A stretch of 64,000 nt of DNA from Leptogranulimonas caecicola (GTDB taxonomy: Bacteria; Actinomycetota; Coriobacteriia; Coriobacteriales; Atopobiaceae). Position 1 is the stretch's first letter. Each line of letters begins with the position of its first letter. Of the stretch, positions 1-7,780 are shown piece after piece. The notes under the pieces are model-generated. The model made no database searches. It had not been told where the DNA came from and was given only the letters and a program-made list of their open reading frames with translations. The stretch is from contig NZ_AP025285.1 in NCBI RefSeq assembly GCF_023168405.1, positions 62,001 to 126,000 on the forward strand, written 5' to 3'. Position numbers and translations under genes: made by a program.

Positions 1-515
1 TCATCTGGGTCAAGGAGGGTATCGACCCCGAGGAGACCAACGGCCACATCGACGACGTCGCCACCTTCATCGCCCCTGGCGTAGTGGCCGTCATCTGGAC
101 CGACGACCCCGACTACCCCTTCTACAGCCAGTGCCACGACGCCTATGAGACCCTCTCTGCCGCCACTGACGCCAAGGGCCGCAAGCTCAAGGTCTACAAG
201 CTTCCCATGCCGGTGAACCCCTTGTACATGACCCAGGAAGCCTGCGATTCCATCGATGTGGACGAGAGCGCCGAGCCCCGCGTTCCCGATGAGCCCCTCA
301 TTGCTTCCTACATGAACTACCTGGTCACCAACCACGGCGTCATCGTGCCTCAGTACGGCGACGTGAACGACCAGCTGGCCGTCGACACTCTTCAGAAGAT
401 CTACGACGAGACCTGGGGTGAGGGCGTCTATAAGTGCGTGGGCGTCAAGAGCGAGCAGGTAGTCTGCGGCGGCGGCAACATCCACTGCATCACCCAGCAG
501 GAGCCTGTCGCCTAA
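1..515 (+). CDS. aguA: agmatine deiminase, C-terminal part (5' end outside window)
   Basis: Agmatine deiminase hydrolyses agmatine to N-carbamoylputrescine and ammonia in the cytoplasm, the first step of the agmatine deiminase pathway. The frame is open from base 3 and ends at 513-515. Visible family signatures are ETNGHIDD near the left edge, which carries active-site residues of the guanidine-modifying fold, and GGGNIHCITQQ near the C-terminus with the nucleophilic Cys. The start lies left of the window, so the length cannot be judged. A strong terminator follows at 627-670. The next pathway gene, ptcA, starts 2.5 kb downstream because a nuclease and repeat island lies between them. Family assignment is secure; substrate is supported by ptcA and aguD nearby. 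Confidence 0.93.
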   Translation, partial: IWVKEGIDPEETNGHIDDVATFIAPGVVAVIWTDDPDYPFYSQCHDAYETLSAATDAKGRKLKVYKLPMPVNPLYMTQEACDSIDVDESAEPRVPDEPLIASYMNYLVTNHGVIVPQYGDVNDQLAVDTLQKIYDETWGEGVYKCVGVKSEQVVCGGGNIHCITQQEPVA

Positions 516-626
516 TTAGCGTGCCCCGCCTCCGACCATGGCACGCTTCCTAGGCACATGCCCTTGTATCCCCTAAGGCGTCAGGGAGTGCCGGCTCCCC
601 GCACGTCCTCAAAGACCGCTGTCTTT

Positions 627-670
627 CCCCAAGACCTCGCAGGACTCAGTGCCTGCGAGGTCTTTTGGGG
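627..670 (+). terminator. rho-independent terminator of aguA
   Basis: The arms AAGACCTCGCAGG (631-643) and CCTGCGAGGTCTT (652-664) pair perfectly. CCCC and GGGG extend the stem on the outside, and TTTT follows the inner right arm. Confidence 0.85.
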
Positions 671-758
671 TGGGTGGTTTAAATTACGCGACGCAAAATC
701 GAGGCACCTACTAGCTGGCGCACTTATTAAGTACTTAGCCAATGCGCCCTTGGAAGGT

Positions 759-877
759 GCGCCTACTAAGTACTTTTTTAGGCTTTCTCGCGGCTTGGGA
801 AGGAAAAAAGTACTTAGTAGCCGATAAAAATGCAGGTCAAGCAGATTGCCTACTAAGCACATGTACTTAGTAGGTGC
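759..877. repeat. 119-nt palindromic element, family A, left copy
   Basis: A perfect 17-bp inverted repeat has arms CTACTAAGTACTTTTTT (763-779) and its complement (804-820), with a 24-nt loop. About 30 nt later comes a hairpin with CCTACTAAG (849-857) and CTTAGTAGG (866-874). The same element, same length and orientation, recurs at 2461-2579. By hand 94 of 119 positions match, with differences mainly in loop and spacer. The two copies bracket the nuclease gene at 1001-2011. A decayed extra motif, TAAGTACTTA, sits just left at 728-737. Confidence 0.9.
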
Positions 878-936
878 GAGAAGTGGCAGGTGCGAGAAGT
901 GGCAGGTGCGAGAAGTGGCAGGTGCGAAGAGTGGTG
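873..936. repeat. 16-bp tandem repeat, three exact copies plus one degenerate
   Basis: The unit GGTGCGAGAAGTGGCA repeats at 873-888, 889-904 and 905-920, followed by an imperfect copy to about 936. It abuts the right end of repeat A and the 3' side of the nuclease gene. No function can be read from it. Confidence 0.9.
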
Positions 937-1000
937 GCAGTGAGGAGTGACAGACATGGAGGAGAGCGAGCATACCTCCATACTTGATGACGTAAGGGGA

Positions 1001-2011
1001 TTACCAAAAATCATGTGGGCCCAATACGGTTTGCCGGAGTTCAGCCTGTTTTGACTCCACTGGTGTCTGAAGAGGTACACCTAACTTTCGAGAGATTATC
1101 TCGGCAACGCGTTTTAAAGCGGATTCGCTATAAAGGGTCTGTCGGGTTATGGGGAGCACTTCGATATCCATAGCCATAAGGGCGGCTATTCGCTGTCGGT
1201 CGTGAGTGTTGAGGGATCGGCTGTGGTACTCATCGCTGTCATACTCGACGTCGAGGGCGGCTTTGGGCCAGAAAAGGTCAGGTTTCACAGTCTTTTGAGC
1301 AGGCAGCAACTGGCGCGCGGATTCATTGAGCGCAATGCTGGGGTTTGCCTTGGGTTTTGGCAAGCCGTAGCCGCCTAGTCGAGCGGGGCAGGTGAGCAGC
1401 AGGAGGAGCGCTGCCTCTGCGGGAGAAGCTAGGTTATTGATAAGGCAAGCGGCGGTGGACTGTGCTTTTTTCCGGCACCGCAACAGAGGGTGCATAGCTA
1501 AATAGTGCTGTATTGATTCGGCAGAGCAGAGGGGCGGGGCGCCGATAAAACCGCTGGTAAGATCCGGACGGGGCCGATACTGCCCGCATAACCAAGAGCC
1601 CAGGAGGAGCAGCTGGCTAGAGGTGAGTCTGCCGGCTGACTGGCGAAAATGCTCCATCGGGGCAGTGAGATAGATGGCGCTTTCACAATCTTTAGGAAGA
1701 GAGGCCGGCCATAGCCGTACCAATGCTCCCGGCGGGAGGTCGGCTGTGCATACAGTTACTGTGCAATTCTTGAGTCTGTGAGCCTTCGTTGGATCGTTCA
1801 CCAGGAGGCTTGCAGTAGTGTCGCATGGACTCAGGGCCTGACGAATTTCATGGCTGTTTCTGTAGAGCCTTGATCTTTCGAGCAGGTCTATGGCCAATCT
1901 GTTTGCTTGGCTGTTGGCGAGAGCCATTCTTTGCTCCTCGGGGGTGCATAGAAACTGGGATATCCCAGATACCAGGGCTAGATGAGCCGATATGCCACAA
2001 AGGATTAACAC
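1001..2011 (-). CDS. PD-(D/E)xK-like nuclease, DUF559/Vsr-type fold (paralog A)
   Basis: A 336-aa protein whose C-terminal third resembles DUF559/Vsr-type endonuclease domains: PD at residues 244-245, then LDVEYDS with D254 and E256, then HDRQR (271-275) followed by a hydrophobic strand. These fit a metal-dependent PD-(D/E)xK site. The middle part resembles other Coriobacteriia proteins with an SPxEaAL and LGGYGLP stretch. I chose GTG at 2011 because GGAGGGG precedes it and the following LILCGIS aligns with the N-terminus of the paralog at 61863-62867 (334 aa). The gene is visibly more AT-rich than its neighbours and lies between aguA and ptcA, which suggests insertion. Direct 119-nt repeats flank it. 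Nuclease activity is inferred; the target is unknown. Confidence 0.75.
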   Translation of the reverse strand: MLILCGISAHLALVSGISQFLCTPEEQRMALANSQANRLAIDLLERSRLYRNSHEIRQALSPCDTTASLLVNDPTKAHRLKNCTVTVCTADLPPGALVRLWPASLPKDCESAIYLTAPMEHFRQSAGRLTSSQLLLLGSWLCGQYRPRPDLTSGFIGAPPLCSAESIQHYLAMHPLLRCRKKAQSTAACLINNLASPAEAALLLLLTCPARLGGYGLPKPKANPSIALNESARQLLPAQKTVKPDLFWPKAALDVEYDSDEYHSRSLNTHDRQRIAALMAMDIEVLPITRQTLYSESALKRVAEIISRKLGVPLQTPVESKQAELRQTVLGPHDFW

Positions 2012-2460
2012 CGTACCCCTCCGCCTATCAATATCAAATTTAAAATATATACGGAGGCTTGGCGGGCGACCGTTGCTTTTGGTAGCACTGCTTTTTGACG
2101 GCTGCCAAGGGGTGGCGTTTGCTTTCGCTGTTCTCTCGCTGCCACTTTGGCCTTGCACCCTTTGGGGGAGAGCTTTTTAGACGTGCTGAATATCAGGCAT
2201 CCAACACGACAAGCTTCATAACAACGGAGCGCCCCTCCCGAGCCTCAAAACCCGGAGTTTTCATCACCAGGTTTCTCGAGCTTACTCTTTTGAGGGACAC
2301 CTTTATGGGTAAAGTGGGTGTCCACTATATTTCGATACCTTCATCCGTGCCGGGTCGTGGGCACCCCACATGTGCGCGGCCACGACCCGGTGGGAGAGGC
2401 CCGCAGTCGGGCAGTAGGAGACCTGCAGTCGGGTGGCCACAGTTGGGTGACTCCGGTCAG
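2012..2460. other. gene-free stretch upstream of nuclease A
   Basis: No convincing gene was found. On the minus strand an AT-rich patch around 2030-2055 (TATATATTTTAAAT) is a likely -10 region for the nuclease. A perfect 11-bp hairpin, CCGGGTCGTGG (2350-2360) with its complement at 2380-2390, lies further out. Confidence 0.5.
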
Positions 2461-2579
2461 GCGCCTACTAAGTACTTTTTTGGGTCCTCGCGCGGCTCAA
2501 GAAAGAAAAAAGTACTTAGTAGGTGATAAAACCGCAGCTCATCAGATGCGCCTACTAAGTACTTGTACTTAGTAGGCGC
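2461..2579. repeat. 119-nt palindromic element, family A, right copy
   Basis: This is the direct copy of 759-877 with identical length and spacing: 17-bp arms at 2465-2481 and 2506-2522 around a 24-nt loop, and a hairpin CCTACTAAG / CTTAGTAGG at 2551-2576. Between copies the arms are unchanged while the loop sequence differs, as expected if the folded or palindromic form is what matters. Confidence 0.9.
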
Positions 2580-2995
2580 TGCAGTGCTGCAGGATGCTTA
2601 GTCGGCACTTTAGGATGTTTGGCACTCTCGGCGCGATACTCAGCGGACGCGGCCAGGCGCTGCGGGTCACTCAGCAGGATGCTTGGCGGTAGGATGGCCG
2701 CCCGCACAGCAGCCTTTTGTCGCTTCTTGCCCTCGGCATAATGCTGTTGCCCCCGTTCTGTCGGGCAGCCCTGCCCGACAGAACAATCTCCGCTCGATCC
2801 AGCTCGGCGAGGGTTCCAATAGCCGGTCTAGCAAGGGTTTATCTAGGGTTGATTTCTCCCAGTGGCACCTCAACCCTAAATAACCTTGCCCTTCGAAAAC
2901 CATCGATAAATATTGGACTCGTAGATCAGGCGGAGCCCATCCGCCCCAGGGAGAAGGGCCTCAACACCTAAGGCTCTCGGAGAAAGGACATCGCT
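2580..2995. other. leader region before ptcA with a 13-bp hairpin
   Basis: No gene was recognised. GTTCTGTCGGGCA (2755-2767) pairs perfectly with 2772-2784 around a 4-nt loop, without a T run. It could be an operator or an attenuator for the agmatine genes. The ptcA ribosome site AGAAAGGA lies just before 2996. Confidence 0.5.
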
Positions 2996-4084
2996 ATGGC
3001 TCAGGGATTCCCCAAGGATTTCATCGACACCAACGATCTCACCAAAGAGCAGATCCTCCAGATCATCGATCTCTCCATTGCTCTTAAGAAGTGCATCAAA
3101 AACGGCTACTATCCCCATCTGCTCCAGGACAAGACCCTGGGCATGATCTTCCAGCAGGTGTCCACCCGCACCCGCATCTCCTTCGAGACCGCAATGACCG
3201 ACCTGGGCGGCCACGCCCAGTTCTACGGCCCCGGCACCATCCAGCTCGGCGGCCATGAGTCCATCGAGGACACCGCCCGCGTCATGGGCTCCCTCGTGGA
3301 CATCCTCATGGCCCGCGTCAATCGTCATAAGGATGTAGTGAGCTTGGCGAAGTACTCCGCGGCCCCCGTCATCAACGGTATGAGCGAGTTCAACCATCCC
3401 ACCCAGGAGCTCGGCGACCTCATGACCATGATCGAGAACCTGCCCGCCGGTAAGAAGATCGAGGACTGTAAGTTTGCCTTCATCGGCGACGCCACCCAGA
3501 CCTGCGTGTCGCTCATGTTCATCTGCTCGAAGATGGGCATGGACTTCGTGCAGTTCGGGCCGAAGGGGCATCAAATTCCCGACGGCGCCCTGCATGTAGG
3601 CACCGATGAGGAGCGCGCTGCCTTTGGCAAGCAGCTCATGGCCATCGGCGAGGCCAACTGCAAGGTCTCCGGCGGCACCATCACCATTTCCGACGACCCC
3701 GAGTGCATCAAGGGCGCCGACTTCGTCTACACCGACGTGTGGTACGGCCTCTACGACGCTCAGGTGGACGGCGCCTCCTACATGGACGTCTTCTATCCCA
3801 AGTACCAGGTGACCATGGACCTCATGAACCTGGCCAGCCCCAACTCCAAGTTCATGCACTGCCTGCCCGCCACCCGCGGCGAGGAGGTCGTCGACGAGGT
3901 CATGGACGATCCCGAGCGTTCCCTCTGCTGGGTCGAGGCTGAGAACCGCAAGCACTCCATCCGTGGCCTACTCGCCACCTTCTGCCCCTGGAACGTGGTG
4001 ACCGACGAGGTCAACGGCGCCAAACAGGAGCTGGTGGCTGCCCTTCAGGCTATGAAGCTCCCCACCTCTGAGCTGGACAACTAA
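2996..4084 (+). CDS. ptcA: putrescine carbamoyltransferase
   Basis: A 362-aa member of the ornithine/aspartate carbamoyltransferase family. It transfers the carbamoyl group of N-carbamoylputrescine to phosphate, giving putrescine and carbamoyl phosphate for ATP formation by carbamate kinase (no such gene in this window). Visible motifs are the carbamoyl-phosphate loop STRTR (56-60), QLGGHES (83-89), which in place of the ornithine-type sequence favours putrescine, HPTQE, and HCLPA near the C-terminus. The start follows AGAAAGGA. A hairpin at 4110-4154 separates it from the antiporter gene, allowing partial read-through. Ornithine carbamoyltransferase is the alternative, less likely given aguA and aguD alongside. 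Confidence 0.92.
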   Translation: MAQGFPKDFIDTNDLTKEQILQIIDLSIALKKCIKNGYYPHLLQDKTLGMIFQQVSTRTRISFETAMTDLGGHAQFYGPGTIQLGGHESIEDTARVMGSLVDILMARVNRHKDVVSLAKYSAAPVINGMSEFNHPTQELGDLMTMIENLPAGKKIEDCKFAFIGDATQTCVSLMFICSKMGMDFVQFGPKGHQIPDGALHVGTDEERAAFGKQLMAIGEANCKVSGGTITISDDPECIKGADFVYTDVWYGLYDAQVDGASYMDVFYPKYQVTMDLMNLASPNSKFMHCLPATRGEEVVDEVMDDPERSLCWVEAENRKHSIRGLLATFCPWNVVTDEVNGAKQELVAALQAMKLPTSELDN

Positions 4085-4109
4085 TACCTGACCCCTACTC
4101 AATCACAGA

Positions 4110-4154
4110 GGGCTGCCTGGGTGCGACTCCTAACAATGCGCCTCCAGGCAGCCC
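4110..4154 (+). terminator. hairpin between ptcA and aguD
   Basis: GGGCTGCCTGG (4110-4120) and CCAGGCAGCCC (4144-4154) form a perfect 11-bp stem. There is no T run, so it is an attenuator or processing site rather than a full stop. Confidence 0.6.
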
Positions 4155-4178
4155 TTGGGCACAACGAAAGGAGTAGTT

Positions 4179-5618
4179 GTGGCTGGTAAGAAGTTCTCGT
4201 TTATAGACGTCATCCTGTCGGTGATCTGCGTGGTGTTCGTGGCCGAGGCTGCAGCCCCCGCCGCCGCCATCGGCAACGCCCAATTCTTCTGGTGGATCTT
4301 TTTGATCATCACCTTCCTTTTGCCTTACGGCATGGTGGTGGCCGAGCTTGGCACCACCTATGACTCAGACGGCGGCCTCTATGACTGGGTCCGCGACGCG
4401 CTGGGTGACAAGTGGGGCTCCCGCGTGGCCTGGTACTACTGGATCAACTTCCCCCTGTGGATCGCCTCCTGCGCCACCCTGTTCCCCGACATCATCGGCT
4501 TTGTCACCGGCATGGAGTTCACTGTCTGGGGCACTCTGGCCATCGAGCTAGCCTTTGTCTGGATCGTCGTCCTCATGGCCACCTCCAAGGTCTCTGACTC
4601 TGCTTGGGTGCTCAACGGCGGCGCCATCCTCAAAGTGGCCATCGCGGTGGTCGTAGGCTGCCTGGGCATTTGGTACGCCACTGCCAACGGCTTTGCCAAC
4701 GACATGAGCCCGGCCACCTTCCTGCCGGACCTCACCAACGTGAGCGCCCTCACCTTCCTGTCCATCATCCTCTTTAACTTCACGGGCTTCGAGGTGGTCA
4801 CCACCTTCGCCGAATCCATGAAGAACCCCGAGAAGGACATCCCCAAGGCAATCATCTTGGGCGGCCTGACCATCGGCGCCATCTACCTGTTCTGCGGCTT
4901 TGGCATTGGCGCTGCTATCCCCACCAGCGAGATCGACCCCGACTTTGGCATGATCTTCGCTGTGCAAACCATGGCGGGCGACTCGCCTCTGTTCGCCATC
5001 ATCTGCATCGTGTTCCTGATCACCCTGTTCGCCAATATGGCCAGCTGGTCCTTTGGCGTGAACTTCGTGGCCGACTATGCCGCCAAGCACGGCAATATGC
5101 CTCGCGTCTTTGGCATCGAGTCCAAGAAGACCGAGATGCCCAACGGCGCCAACGTGGTCAACGGCGTGGTGGCAAGCCTCGCTTTGCTGCTCCAGCTGAT
5201 CCCCATCGACTTCATCTCCGACCAGATCTTCTGGATGCTGTTCTCCATGAACGTGGTGTTCCTGCTCATCAGCTACATCCTCGTGTTCCCGGCCTTCCTG
5301 CGCTTGCGCAAGATCGACCCGGACCGTCCCCACGTCTTCACCTTCCCCTTCAAGGGCGCTGCTATGAAGGTCATGGTGGCCATCCCCGCCATTGAGCTGG
5401 TGCTGTCCATTGTCGTCACTATCGTGCCTCTCAACGGCACCAAGGACGAGCTGGCCAAGATCCCCATGTTGGTGGGTGTCATCCTCTTCGTGCTTCTGGG
5501 CGAGGTAGTGCGTGTTTGGTCTGCCCGCGGTCGCAAAGAGGAGTACACGGGCCTTACCCCCGAGCTGGCTGCTGAGCGCTTGGCAGAAGAAGCCGAGAAG
5601 GGCCCCGACCATCAATAG
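4179..5618 (+). CDS. aguD: agmatine/putrescine antiporter (APC superfamily)
   Basis: A 479-aa polytopic membrane protein with about 12 hydrophobic segments, of the amino acid-polyamine-organocation superfamily. With aguA and ptcA next to it, the likely role is exchange of external agmatine for internal putrescine. I chose GTG at 4179, since AAAGGAG precedes it by six bases and the product then begins MAGKKFSF, matching the paralog's MAAGRFSL. A longer reading from 4155 uses TTG and has no ribosome site. A tandem paralog follows at 5692. The C-terminal tail is charged and cytoplasmic in appearance. Substrate is inferred from context. Confidence 0.85.
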   Translation: MAGKKFSFIDVILSVICVVFVAEAAAPAAAIGNAQFFWWIFLIITFLLPYGMVVAELGTTYDSDGGLYDWVRDALGDKWGSRVAWYYWINFPLWIASCATLFPDIIGFVTGMEFTVWGTLAIELAFVWIVVLMATSKVSDSAWVLNGGAILKVAIAVVVGCLGIWYATANGFANDMSPATFLPDLTNVSALTFLSIILFNFTGFEVVTTFAESMKNPEKDIPKAIILGGLTIGAIYLFCGFGIGAAIPTSEIDPDFGMIFAVQTMAGDSPLFAIICIVFLITLFANMASWSFGVNFVADYAAKHGNMPRVFGIESKKTEMPNGANVVNGVVASLALLLQLIPIDFISDQIFWMLFSMNVVFLLISYILVFPAFLRLRKIDPDRPHVFTFPFKGAAMKVMVAIPAIELVLSIVVTIVPLNGTKDELAKIPMLVGVILFVLLGEVVRVWSARGRKEEYTGLTPELAAERLAEEAEKGPDHQ

Positions 5619-5635
5619 CGAATCTGTGTGACTAG

Positions 5636-5670
5636 AAGGCGCTGCCCTGCCCGTCGGGCGGCGCCTTTTC
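5636..5670 (+). terminator. terminator between the two aguD paralogs
   Basis: AAGGCGC-GCCC pairs with GGGC-GCGCCTT around a short loop and is followed by TTTTC. Confidence 0.75.
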
Positions 5671-5691
5671 TACTGGTAAGGAGGCCGGCGT

Positions 5692-7129
5692 ATGGCAGCT
5701 GGCAGATTTTCCTTGAAAGACGTGGTTTTGTCCGTTATCTGTGTCGTGTTCACCATCGAGGCGGTGGCCCCTCCCTCGGCTATGGGCAACGTGCAATTCT
5801 TTTGGTGGGGCGTGCTTATCGTCACCTTCCTGTTGCCCTACGGAATGGTGGTGGCCGAGCTGGGCTCCACCTACACCTCCGACGGTGGCCTCTACGATTG
5901 GGTGCGCGCCGGCCTAGGGGACAAGTGGGGTTCCAGGTGTGCCTGGTATTACTGGGTGAACTTCCCTTTGTGGATCGCCAGTGTGGCCTGCATCTACCCC
6001 AGCGTGCTCCTGAGCGTCTGGGGCGTCGAGCTGCCCCTGTGGGGCCGCATTCTTTTGGAGCTGGCCTTTGTCTGGGGCGTGACGCTGGGCGCCTTCTCGC
6101 CGGTCTCCGACGCCGACTGGATCATGAACGGCGGTGCCATCATCAAGGTGCTCATCACGTTGGGGGTAGCCGGCGTGGGCCTGTGGTTTGCCGGCGCCCA
6201 TGGCTTTGCGAACCCCATGACCCCCGACACCTTTCTGCCCAACTTGGCAGACCCCAACTCGCTCACCTATCTCTCGGTGATCCTCTTTAACTTCATGGGC
6301 TTCGAGGTGGTGGCCACCTTCACCGACTCCATGGCCAACCCTCGCCGCGACATCCCCATCGCCATCGTGGCTGGAGGCATCACCATCGCCGCAGTCTACA
6401 TCCTCTGCGGCATCGGCATTGGCGCCGCCGTCCCCACCGAGTCTTTGAACCTAGACTCCGGCATCGTGGACGCGGTGGTAGCCATGGTGGGGGGAGGGCT
6501 CGCCGCTGGTGAGTCTGGTGGGCGCCGCGTTCTTGGTGACCCTTTTCGCCAACATGGTGAGCTGGTCTTTTGGCATCAACTCTGTGGCCTGCAAGGCCGC
6601 CGAGGAAGGCAACATGCCTCGTTCCTTCGCCCTGCGGTCGCGCACCAACTCCATGCCCAACGGCAGCGCTCTCATGACCGGCATCGTGGCAAGCCTGGTA
6701 TTGCTGCTGCAAGTGCCTCTGGGCGAAGACTCCGAGGTCTTTTGGATATTCTTCTCCATAAACGTGGTCTTTCTGCTCCTGAGCTATCTGCCCATGTTTC
6801 CCGCATTCGCCCGCCTGCGTGCCACCGACTCTCGCGAGCGCGTCTTTTGCGCCCCCTTCAAGGGCAGGTTGTTGGCCGTGATGCTGGCGTTGCCTGTGGC
6901 AGAGATCGTGCTGGCTGCCGTGGCCACCACGGTACCCCTCAACGGCACTCCCGACGAGCTGGCCAAACTGCCCCTTTTGGCGGGCGTGCTCATCCTGCTG
7001 GCCGCTGGAGAGGTTCAACGCCTCCTGAGCCGCAAGCGCCAATTGGCGTGCAGAACAGCTCCGCCCGCAGGTCCCACCGGCTCTGCTCCAGACGACTCCG
7101 ACTCTGGTCCCATGGTCCTCTCCCAGTGA
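5692..7129 (+). pseudogene. second agmatine/putrescine-type antiporter, frameshifted at a G6 run
   Basis: A paralog of the upstream antiporter whose reading frame breaks at 6489-6494. Frame 1 matches the paralog up to AVVAMVG; the match continues in frame 2 from GEGSPLVSL through ITLFANM-like and MPNG segments to a stop at 7127-7129. Removing one G from the run of six restores a full-length protein of about 478 aa with no other damage. It may therefore be a recent mutation, a slippage-switched gene or a sequencing error. The start ATG follows AAGGAGG. A terminator built from the word TGCCGAGAAA and its complement follows at 7176-7225. Confidence 0.85.
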
Positions 7130-7175
7130 CCTTCGCAGCCAACAGCTGCAACCAAAACGCTTTGGCACTTCTCCT

Positions 7176-7225
7176 TGCCGAGAAAACCTCACCTTCCCTG
7201 CCTGGGATGGAAGGGTTTCTCGGCA
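7176..7225 (+). terminator. terminator made of an inverted TGCCGAGAAA pair
   Basis: TGCCGAGAAA (7176-7185) and TTTCTCGGCA (7216-7225) form the base of a stem-loop, with AACC/GGTT-like inner pairing. See the finding on this word. Confidence 0.8.
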
Positions 7226-7780
7226 GGGCTTGCATTGCCTGCGCCTACCTGTGAGTGCGGGGTGCGGCGGGCGAGGAGCTGTCCCAGAGAGCCCCTGGAA
7301 GCCTGAGGGCTACCGGGGGCATTTCATGTGTGTGGCCTGGAGGAGCGCCATTAGCCATGTCCACTACCGTTGGCGGAAGCTATGATGGAGTTTACAAATA
7401 TATTTATTGCGCAGTGCTTGGGGTTGTAGGGGAGGTGCGCGTGCGGGAGCCTGGAAGGAGGCGTGCGGTCTCCTTGGGCTTGTCCTGCAAGAAACCCTTG
7501 CAAGCAGGTAATTTTTTGCGAGGGCGGACGGCGTAGAAGAAGCCTGAATTCAGTGGCGTTCAGCTATGCCCCAGAGCTGAAAATGAGTGATAATCATAAG
7601 GCGATAGTGCGCCTATTTCTGGCTAGAGGCTGTGTACATGGCGCCCCTTGGGGCTGCCCGTGGCGAAGGCCTGGTGGCTTAAGCGAGCGGCGCACCATCC
7701 TTGGAACAGGCTTTAGCTGGGGTTTCCCCGGTACACAATCACCCTTTGAGGGTGGGTCGTTAGGCTTTGAAGGAGAGGAT
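7226..7780. other. long leader upstream of nifJ, no gene recognised
   Basis: The open frame 7463-7780 is in phase with nifJ but lacks family resemblance, so it is treated as untranslated. TTTACA with an AT-rich stretch about 20 bases on (7391-7412), and GATAAT near 7588, are weak promoter candidates. No known riboswitch consensus was recognised. Confidence 0.45.

Noticed and set aside
558-973. Overlapping open frames on both strands around repeat A left
   Set aside because: They are made of palindromic and tandem-repeat sequence, lack ribosome sites and give low-complexity products.
2876-3955. Long minus-strand frames opposite ptcA, nifJ, aguD and the PTS genes
   Set aside because: They are antisense shadows of GC-rich coding genes with Val/His/Gly/Ala-rich products and no family features.
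4548-5615. Hypothesis that both tandem aguD genes are one gene split by an assembly duplication
   Set aside because: The two are clearly diverged in sequence and separated by a terminator and a new ribosome site, so they are true paralogs.
7463-7780. N-terminal extension of nifJ by 106 residues
   Set aside because: The ATG at 7781 has a good ribosome site and gives the standard family N-terminus; the extension shows no conserved pattern.
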